Source: Acephala macrosclerotiorum (lineage: Eukaryota > Ascomycota > Leotiomycetes > Helotiales > Mollisiaceae). Taken from it: 20,590 nt of DNA. Positions within the stretch are counted from its first letter, which is position 1, and each line of letters opens with the position of its first letter. Shown one piece after another: positions 12,440 to 20,590 of this stretch. The DNA lies in contig MU119762.1 in assembly GCA_014904845.1 (NCBI GenBank), forward strand, positions 1-20,590, written 5' to 3'. Under the pieces are notes generated by a model. It was not told where the DNA came from and searched no databases. It worked only from the letters and a program-made list of their open reading frames with translations. Position numbers and translations under genes: made by a program.

Positions 12440-12795
12440 GAATTAATCGATAAAAGCGAAAATAGTAAAAAAAACGATCGTTGAAAAAAATAATACTAAA
12501 AAAAGAGACGTGTAATTATTGTTTTAGTATTTTTAGTATTTTTCGATATTTTTAGTGTTTTCAAAAATAGGACTTTCGATTGATTCGAAAATTATAAATA
12601 TCGAATTTAAGAGAATTTTTTCAAGTTTAATTTGATCGATCAAATATTATAACACGTAACGACAATTGATTTACAATTAGATTTCTTTTTAGTATTTAGT
12701 AATAAAACAATACATTAATAATCGCAATAGTACTCTTTTCTATATTTGATTTACGAATTGAAAAAAACGTTTTCTTTTAAAAAGAGAATTACTAA
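12440..12795 (+). other. Element 3' untranslated region with possible polypurine tract
   Basis: It lies between the RNase H end and the 3' LTR. A purine run AAAAAGAGAA at 12779-12788 lies seven bases before the LTR and is the best candidate polypurine tract, though such a tract normally abuts the LTR. No open frame of note is seen. Confidence 0.45.
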
Positions 12796-13024
12796 TATCG
12801 ATTCAATTATATGATCGTTTAAACGATCGATTAAATGATTTTAATTATAATTTTTATTACTTTTAGTAATAATTGCTTTAACGTTCACTCTTTAATTTTA
12901 CGTTTACTCTATTTAATTATATAGATAGAAAAATACTTCTTTTAAAAAAAAGCAAACAAAATTAAATCATTGATACTAAATTAAGATTTTAATATTTCGT
13001 GATTTGTTTTCGAACGTTTTAATA
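12796..13024 (+). repeat. 3' long terminal repeat (229 bp)
   Basis: The same length as the 5' LTR, with no gaps. It has its own set of transitions; for example it keeps G where the 5' copy has A in the ATATGATCG segment at about 12810, and it loses C where the 5' copy keeps it. It ends TTTTAATA and is followed by CAATT. Confidence 0.9.
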
Positions 13025-13029
13025 CAATT
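13025..13029. repeat. Target site duplication, right copy (CAATT)
   Basis: Identical to 6706-6710 and directly abuts the 3' LTR. Confidence 0.8.
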
Positions 13030-14189
13030 CATATAAATATTACTATATAATAAATTAATATTTTATTAATATTTTTTTTATATATTTTATAAATATATAT
13101 TTTTTTTTATATTATTCGTATAAAAATATTATACGAAAAAAAATTAAATTAATAAAATTTAAAGTTTTATTTATAAATTATAAAAAATATTAATAAAATT
13201 TTATTAATATTTTATTTTAATATATTATTTTTTTTTGCGTTATTCATATAATAAAATTAATAAAATTATTATAATTATTCAAAAACGTATATTATATTTC
13301 AATTATAAATTATTAATCGTTTTAAAAATAAAAATTTATATACAAATTTTAATATTTTACAATATTGTTTTAATTAATTAAAAATATAAATAATAAAAAA
13401 AATATTATATAAAAATATTTTATTTTTGAAAATCGTAAAATTAATATACTATAAATTTTTCTTTTAATAATATTTTATTTTTTTTATATTATTATATAAA
13501 AAATTAATAAAATTATTTTAATTATTAAAATATTAATATATTATATTATATTTATAGATTGTAAATATATTTGAAAATAATCGATTTTTTTTATTAAAAA
13601 TTTAAATATTAATATAAACGAATATATAATAATACAATTTTTTTAAAATTTTTATATAATTACTTTTTGTATTTTCAATATTCAATTTTTTAATAATTTT
13701 TTCAAATTTTTTCATTTAATATATATTTTATTTACTACGTATATAAAGTAATTTATTATTCGTTTAAAAACATTTTATTACTATTTTATAAAACAAAAAA
13801 ATAGTAAAATATTTTAAAAATATTTTTTTATTAATTTAATTTATTTCGAATATTCAAATTTCGATTTTAAACTTTTTATTTTCAAAATTTACTCGTATAT
13901 TTACTATTGTTCAAAAGTATTTTATTATCAATTTAAACGTTTATATTTTTTTATTGTATTTCTTTGAATTAATTGTATTCGATTATAAACGTATTTATAA
14001 GTATTTTTAGAAATTATTTAAAATTTATTACAATAAAAACTTTTTTTATTTAAATAAAAAAATACATTTTTTAATAATAAATAATTTCAATTATTTATTT
14101 TTAATATTGTAAAAATATATATAATATATTCATATTATAAACATTTTTTCAAAATTTCGTTAAAAACGTTTATTTTTTTCTTATTATTA
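13030..14189. other. Degenerate AT-rich DNA between the copia element and the BCS1-like relic
   Basis: No assignable gene. A perfect 30-bp palindrome lies at 13184-13213. Similar runs of the type AATATTTTATTAATATT recur between 13046 and 13215. The part closest to 14189 may hold the promoter and the N-terminal codons of the BCS1-like gene, but no start can be recognised. Confidence 0.5.
13184..13213. repeat. 30-bp perfect palindrome
   Basis: Arms of 15 bases with no spacer, made of A and T only (half-site AAAATATTAATAAAA). It could form a cruciform. No function can be assigned. Confidence 0.8.
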
Positions 14190-15394
14190 TCAATTTGATT
14201 TTTTTATTAAATCGTTTAAAAAATAATTTTTTAAACAATAAAAATACAAATAAAAAAACTTTATATTATACGCTTTAAAATAAACGCTTTTTTATGCGAT
14301 ATAAAAACCGTTTATTTGTATTTCAATATTAATATTAAATTAAAAATTACAATAATCGAAAAAAAGTTTTTATTTTTTATTTTAACAAATTTTTATAGAT
14401 TTTTAAATAATTAATTTTTAAATATAATATCGAGTATATAAAATTTATTCAAAGTAAAATTTGTTTTTATAAATCGTATTAAAATAGTATTTGAAAAAAA
14501 TTTATAATATTGAATATAAAATATATTTCGATTATTATTTTTAATAAAAATAAAAAAATAAAATTATTAGAAAATATTAGAAAATTTTTTAATTTAATAT
14601 TTTAATAATAATATTTCGATTATAATAATTTCTATCAACGAAATTATTTATTATACGAATTTTTTAAAACTAGAAAATCGAATTTAAATTCGATTATTAT
14701 TAATTATTTTAATTTGAATATTTATATTTTTAGTTTTTTTATTATTAATAAAATTAATTTAAAAGATTTATTCGATAAATTTTCGAATTATTGTATTATT
14801 TTTTTGAAAAATATTGATATTGTTAATTCGAATTAAAATATTAAAATCGAAAATTTTTATTAAATCGTAATAAGTTCTTTTTTTCGAATAAATAAATCTA
14901 TTAATAAAAAAGTGTTTTTATTCGTTTTTTTGAATATTATCGATAGTATAAAATTACAAAAAAATCGAATTCTAATTATGATTATTAATTATATTATACG
15001 TTTCAATGAAATATTTATATAGTTTAATCGTATAAATAAAAAAATTGAATTTAAATTTACTGATAATAAAATAACAATTAATTTTTTTTGTTTCGTTTTC
15101 AAATTCGTAAAAAGTAACGTCGTTTTTTCAAAGAATATTTAATTAAAAAAAAATAGAAAAATTTATAAGAAAAAAATAAAAAAAATTAAACAATTAATAA
15201 AAAAGTTTATTATTAAAATATCGAAATTAAAAATTAATTTTATTACAATTTTTTTTTTTTTTTTAAAATACAAAAAATTACTAAAAAAAGTTATTAATAA
15301 TATAAAGCAATTTATTTTAAAATTTATCGAAATAAAATTAAAATTATTAAAAATATTTAAAAATATTAAATTTAAAAATACTCAATTAATATAA
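14190..15394 (+). pseudogene. BCS1-like AAA ATPase gene relic
   Basis: One frame (frame 2) can be followed for about 400 codons with roughly 14 stops, where chance would give about 44. The N-terminal part fits the BCS1_N domain: TLYYTL*NKRFFMRYKNRLF from about 14258, a helical stretch, then SIIIFNKNKKIKLL at 14528. The AAA core follows: YLLYEFFKTRKS at 14648-14680 (P-loop GPPGTGKS altered by transitions; Lys and Ser kept), CIIFLKNIDI at 14792-14821 (Walker B), RILIMIINYIIRFNE with the sensor Asn, and FI*FNRINKKIEF where the family has the arginine-finger RPGR. The C-terminal helix segment ends at TAA 15392-15394. BCS1 itself is a mitochondrial inner-membrane chaperone of complex III; fungi hold many BCS1-like paralogues of unknown role, and this is more likely one of those. 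No clear intron is seen. Confidence 0.82.
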
Positions 15395-16149
15395 ATTTAA
15401 CGAATTATAAACAAAAACTTTATTAACGATTTATTTAAATAAATTAAAAAAATTTTAACAATAAAAATATTAATTGAAATTATTTAAATTTTTTTACTTT
15501 TTATATTATTAAACAATTCGAATTTATTACTCTTTAAACGTTTCAATATTTCGAGCGACGTTCAAAAATTGATTAAAATCGTTATAAATATAAAAATAAT
15601 TTCTAATCGTATTTCGAATTACATTTATTTTTATACACTTTCTAAAAATATTTCAAAAGCAATTTTAATCGAATTTTATTTACTAATTTCTAATTTTATA
15701 TTTTCGAAAAACTAATTATTAATACAAATTATAATTATATACATCTAATAATTTTTAAACATTTTCAAATCTTTTAATATTTAATAAAAATCTTTTTTCC
15801 TTTTTATTAAATCGTTTAATAAATTTAAAAAATCGAAAATTCGAATTTTTAAATTAAAATTTAAAATTATTACTAAAATATATATATTCAATATCGTACA
15901 AATTCAAATATATTAATATGATTTTATTATATAATTGAAATAAAAAAACGTACAAATATTCAATTAAAAAATCGCAAAAATCAATAAATAAAACGAATAA
16001 ATTCAATTAATACGTATTTATTATTCGTATTTAAATCGATAAATATATTTACTTTAAATAAATTTATATACTTATAAAAATATTTTAAACAAAAAAATAA
16101 TAATCAATATTATTTATATTAATATCAAATTAAAATAATTATAAAATAT
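15395..16149. other. Spacer between the two AAA ATPase relics, unassigned
   Basis: A sub-stretch at about 15480-15720 is slightly richer in G+C (including a GAGCGACG block near 15553) and has fewer stops than its surroundings on both strands, so it may be a fragment of a coding sequence. I recognise no family in either direction. The rest is featureless AT-rich DNA. Any promoter of the downstream relic would lie here. Confidence 0.4.
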
Positions 16150-18072
16150 TTCAAAAATAATTTTAAAAAATATTTATAAAATTAATACGAAAAAAAATAA
16201 ACTTTTAATAAATTTTTTTTTTTCAATTATATAAAATCAATTTATTAATTTGAAAACAAATCAAATAAAATTTTTTATATTACTACTTTTTTAAATTCTA
16301 ATTACATTAAAACGATATTAATTTTTTCGATTTAATTTATATAAAATATTTCGATTTTTTTATTCAATATATTAAAACAATTTATACAAATATTAAAATT
16401 CGTTTATTATCGTTTTTTAAAAATAATAAAATTTTTTATAATTTATTTTAAACTTTTTTTAAATTAAATACATTTATTTATATTACGTATTTCGAAACGA
16501 AAAAACAAAAATATATTAAATACGATTTTAAAAAAAAGAAAATTACGTTTAATAAAATAATATATTTCTATATTAAAAATCGTTATATTAATTTCAACGA
16601 AAAAATATTTGATAAAATTTTTATTAATACAAATATTTTGAAATTTTATAATTTAAAATTTATCAATTTTTTTAATATTTTCTTTTTATAATATTATAAA
16701 AATATAAATTAAATTAAAATAAAATTAATTAAATACAATCAAAAATTCGATTCTTTAAAAAACGTTAAACATTTCTAATATAATAATATAACGTTTCAAA
16801 TAATACTTAAAAAATCGATTACAATGTTTATTTGAAATAAAATTATCATTAATATAATTCAATTTCAAAAAATTAATTCGAATTATACAAAGTTAAATTT
16901 AATTAAAACGATTAATAATTAATAATATAATTTCAATTTTATCGAACTTTAATTTAATAATAATAATAATTTGTTTTTATTGTTAAAAATCGTTAAAATT
17001 AAAATTAATAATATAAATATTAATATATAAAATAAAAACAATTTAATTATTTGTAATTTAATCGTTTTAAAATACAATTTAAATAATAAATTGTAATGTA
17101 AAAATTTCGTCTAATAATAAAACGCTTATAAAACTAATTAAATTACATATAATAAAATTCGCGATTAATAATATTATTAAAATCAATTAAAACGATTTAT
17201 TTTAAAATCATTTTATAATAAAATTTAAACGAAAAAATCTTATATTAATTTTCGTAATATTTTATTCGCAACAAATATTCAATTATTTATTTAATAATAT
17301 TATTATAAAAAAAAATCGTAATTTAATTATATTTTTTTAATACGATATTCAATTTCAATCGTAATTTTTAAGTTTATTAATATACGTATTAATAAATTAT
17401 TTAAAATTATTAAAATACTAATTATTAAAATACTATTAAAATACTTATAAAAACCGCTTTATATCGTAAATATTTCTTTTAAAAATACTACTCTTTATAT
17501 TAACGTTTTACAAATATTCATTAGAAATTTAAATAATAATATAATAAAATTAAAAAAACAATTTTCGTTTTATTTTAAACTTACGAATTATTAAAACGTT
17601 TTATTTTTTCTCAATAAAATCGATGTATTTTTACGTAAATGTAATACGAATTATATTTACAATTTACTTGTTTTAATATTTTTATATAAATTAAAATATT
17701 ATTAAAAAATTTTAATAATACGATTTAAAGTAAAATTTATTTTATATTTCAATATAATTTTTTAAATATTAATATAAAAAAAAAATTTAAAATATTTTTT
17801 TTTAAAATACAATTACGATTAATAAAAAAACAAATTATAATAACGAAAAATTTAACGATTTTACAAAATACGATTTTAATAATTATTAAATATATATTTA
17901 TTTTGTTTAAATTATAAATTTATATATTAACAAATTTTTTTTTTAAATTAAAAATATTATTCGAATAATATATATTTTAATATTTTAAAAAAAAATTATA
18001 ACGTTTTATTTTTATTTAAAAATCGTTATTAATTTGAATAAAAAATTTGAAATTAATATACAAAATTTTCTT
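16150..18072 (+). pseudogene. Fungal AAA+ ATPase gene relic (DUF7025-type N-terminal domain)
   Basis: The best part is frame 3 from 16314 to 16925: 204 codons with five internal stops. It matches the N-terminal domain seen in a large family of fungal AAA+ ATPases: LLSFFKNNKIFYNLF, then KLNTFIYITYFETKKQKYIK, FYIKNRYINFNEKIFD, ILKFYNLKFINFFNIFFL, KFDSLKNVKHF and FQKINSNYTKLNLI. The ATPase core follows: an altered P-loop near 17394-17417, KPLYIV at 17451, NVLFFLNKIDVFLRK at 17601-17645 (Walker B; DEAD region as NKID), then a shift to frame 2 with SKIYFIFQYNFLN at 17726 and a C-terminal part ending VINLNKKFEIN near 18025-18057. Between Walker B and SKIY about ten residues, including the usual TTNR sensor, seem to be missing. 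16150-16313 is a tentative extension. Intron positions may explain the unread parts at 17215-17380 and 17478-17525. Function in fungi is unknown. Confidence 0.75.
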
Positions 18073-20466
18073 TTTAAAAATATACGATTTTATTTGTAAT
18101 TATTTAATATTTGAACTATATATTAATACTTTTTATTATTTTTGTTTTCGTTTTTAAAAAATTCGTAAAATAATAATAAAAAAAAAATCGTTGTATTTTG
18201 TTCTATAAAATTATTATTAATATCCATATATTTATACGTTTTTTATTATATAAATAATTTAAAATATAATTAAAACGTATAATTCGTTATTTCAATAATT
18301 GAAATCGTTTTTTAAATTGTAATATTTTAATTTTTAAAATGTTTTAAAATATTAAAAATTATATTTTCGTAATTTATCAAATACGCATTAATTATAAAAT
18401 ATTATTAGTTTGAAAATAAAAAATCGTTTTACAATTATTGAATCGATTTATACAATATACAATAAAATTATATTTTTTATTTTTAAAAATTAAAATCTTT
18501 TTTTAATCTTTATATTAAAATTTATTATTAATTTTTATTCGATTTATTAAAAATCGATTTAAATTAAATTTAAATATAATTAAAATTAATCGTTAATTAC
18601 TATTCTATTTATTAAACGAAACTTGAAATAAATTTCGTAATTATAACGTTTTTATTAATATTACAAATTTATTTTTAATTTTGAATTTTGATTTAATATT
18701 AATATTTTAATTTTTTTAATTTTAAATCGTAACTATAAAATCCTTTTTTAATTATTAAACGAAAATTTCTAAATATTAATTTTTATAATCGATATTTAAT
18801 TCTATAATCGATATTTAATTTTATTTAAAAACAGTTTTCAATTTATTTACAATTGATTTTTTTAAATAAAATCATTAGTTTATAATTGTTTATTTATTTG
18901 TTTATCAATAGTAATTTGAGTTTTAATTCAATATTAATATTTTTATTACGTAATTTAAAATAAAAATGAAATTAAAATTAAAAATAATTAAAATTTTATT
19001 GATATTAAATTTAAAATACTTTAATAAAATCTCGTATAAAATCAATTAAATTACAAATTGATAAATTCAAACAAATATAAAAAAAAAAGCAAATTAATAA
19101 AAAAAGACTAATAAGCAAATATTAAAAACTATATATCAAATAAAAAAAGTTTTAAAATTTTAAAAATAAAATTAATCAAAAAAAAAAAACGATGATTATA
19201 AATTGAATACATTTTAAATAATTTTAAATACAATTATCAATTTTATCAATTCTATAAAATTTGTATTTAATATTAAATTACACTTTTTTTTATATCAAAT
19301 AATAAAAAAAAAAATTAATCGAATTAAATTCATTTTATATTTTTATTATAATTATAAATTGTTTTTCGATTTTAATTATCGATTATATTTCGATTTTTAT
19401 TACTCGCGAAATTAACGTTTTAACAAATAAAATTTTTTTATTTTCAATCGTAAATATATCGATCTTTTTTCTATAAATACAAATACGTTTATTTTTTACT
19501 CGATCTCGATTTTTTAATTCTTTTTTAATATTATAAACTATATAAAATTAAATTTTTTTATTTTTTTCTCGTTTTATATATTTTCAAAATAAATTGTTTA
19601 TAATTTTTTTATTTTTTATTTAATTTTGAAAATTTATATATTATATTTAAATAAATTTTTTTTTTTTTCGTTTGTACAAAATGTAAATTACAAACTTTTT
19701 TAAAAATTTCGATTTATAAAATTCGATTGTAATATAAAAAATTTTAATAAACATATTTTTTTCAATTTTTTTATCAATTTTTATTATATAAATACAATTT
19801 AAATATTCGTCAATTGTATTTCTAATAAAGTTTTTACGAAAAAAAATTTTAATATAAAAACAAATTTACAATCCAATCGCGATAAAAAATTGTTTATTGT
19901 ATATTTAATTTTTTTTATTGCTTTTTTTGAAATATTTGAATTTATATTTTATAATTATTTTTTTATTTTTAGTAAAATTCAATTTTTTTACATTCAATTT
20001 ATTTAATTTATAAAAATTTATATTAATATCGATTTTATTTATATTATTATTTGTAATATTACTAATTATAATATTAATAAAAATAAAACTTGTAAAAACA
20101 ATACTAATAAAAGCGATACTCGTAAAATTAATATTATTACTTTCAAATAATAAAAATTTTAATATTTCGAATAATAGTTTTAATATTCAAATATTAAAAT
20201 AAAAACTCGTTTTAATTAATTTGACGAATTTTTATATTTTATTAAAAAATTGTTTTTTCGTTTTTATATTAATAGAATTTTTTTTAAATTTTGTAATCTA
20301 AAAATAGATTTTAATTATAATATTTTCAATTTTTTTTATATTGATTAAATTGATTATATTTTTTTTATTGGAATAATTTTATTATTAATTTATTATAGTA
20401 TTATTTATTTTTAGAATATCTATATAAAATTTATTATTATTATTATCGTTTAAAATTTTTTTTATA
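18073..20466. other. Degenerate AT-rich DNA, no assignable gene
   Basis: No recognisable gene or RNA. A two-copy 19-bp direct repeat (TATAATCGATATTTAATT core) lies at 18784-18820. A 54-codon stop-free run on the minus strand at 19386-19547 has a mixed, protein-like composition (ELKNRDRVKNKRICIYRKK) but fits no family I recognise, and runs of this length are expected by chance. The stretch 20050-20160 on the + strand encodes an Asn/Thr/Lys-rich run without a motif. Confidence 0.5.
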
Positions 20467-20590
20467 GTAAATATAATTCGTATATAAATTTTTTGAATAA
20501 AAATTATAGTTTTTTTATTTTTTATATTTTCGTTTTTTTTTTTTTTTTGTAAATATAATTCGTATATAAATTTTTTGAATAAAAATTATA
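20467..20590. repeat. Direct repeat, 82-bp period, truncated by the window end
   Basis: The 42-bp segment 20467-20508 recurs without change at 20549-20590, which is the last base of the window. The intervening 40 bases are a T-rich tract. The exact identity within strongly mutated surroundings suggests a young duplication, a tandem array continuing beyond the window, or an assembly artefact at the edge. Confidence 0.75.

Larger units (their letters stand above)
6711..13024 (+). mobile_element. Ty1/copia LTR retrotransposon, complete in structure but inactivated by transitions
   Basis: A 6314-bp element bounded by two 229-bp LTRs and flanked by CAATT on both sides. The internal order is gag, protease, integrase, reverse transcriptase, RNase H, which defines Ty1/copia rather than Ty3/gypsy. 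The motifs match the fungal copia polyprotein family with a CFxCxxxGCWST-type zinc knuckle and an IDTGA-type protease. The coding region is damaged by many TAA/TAG codons at former Gln and Trp positions, by Asp-to-Asn and Gly-to-Asp/Ser type replacements, and by three or so frame changes. It cannot encode a working element. Its G+C is higher than that of either flank, so it is probably a younger insertion into DNA already degraded. Confidence 0.93.

Noticed and set aside
19386..19547. 54-codon stop-free minus-strand run, basic composition
   Set aside because: Coding-like composition but no recognisable family and no supporting extension.
1..20590. Mitochondrial genome or Plasmodium-like AT-rich genome
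   Set aside because: No intact genes, tRNAs or rRNA; frames are full of stops, yet relics show nuclear fungal families and transition-only decay, which fits RIP instead.

Overview
The window is extremely AT-rich: about 8-12% G+C by hand count in the flanks, and 15-30% between about 6.7 and 12.8 kb. I find no intact gene. What can be read is a field of relics altered almost entirely by C-to-T and G-to-A transitions, while reading frames stay intact over hundreds of codons. This is what repeat-induced point mutation (RIP) leaves in a filamentous ascomycete, so I read the window as an AT-rich block of a fungal nuclear genome. The relics found also belong to families typical of filamentous ascomycetes. 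I cannot name the species.

Layout. 1-6705: degenerate DNA with small AT-rich repeats and no assignable gene. 6706-13029: a complete but dead Ty1/copia LTR retrotransposon with a 5-bp target duplication (CAATT), two 229-bp LTRs (6711-6939 and 12796-13024), and gag, protease, integrase, reverse transcriptase and RNase H in copia order on the + strand. 13030-14189: degenerate DNA with a 30-bp palindrome. 14190-15394: relic of a BCS1-like AAA ATPase gene, in one frame throughout. 15395-16150: unassigned. 16150-18072: relic of a second AAA+ ATPase, of the fungal type that carries a DUF7025-like N-terminal domain. 18073-20466: unassigned. 20467-20590: an 82-bp-period direct repeat running off the end.

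Interpretation. The copia element is visibly less decayed than its surroundings, so it probably landed in DNA that had already been mutated. Its two LTRs differ at 29 of 229 positions, all transitions: 14 in CpA/TpG, 13 in CpT/ApG, one in CpG and one in CpC/GpG. In the flanks CpG is strongly retained and CpT/ApG and CpC/GpG are nearly gone, while CpA/TpG survives better than a simple CpA-directed process predicts. The two AAA ATPase relics lie side by side on the same strand. Both belong to families that are multi-copy in fungi, so they were probably duplicated genes caught by the same process. I see no tRNA, rRNA, CRISPR array or functional operon.
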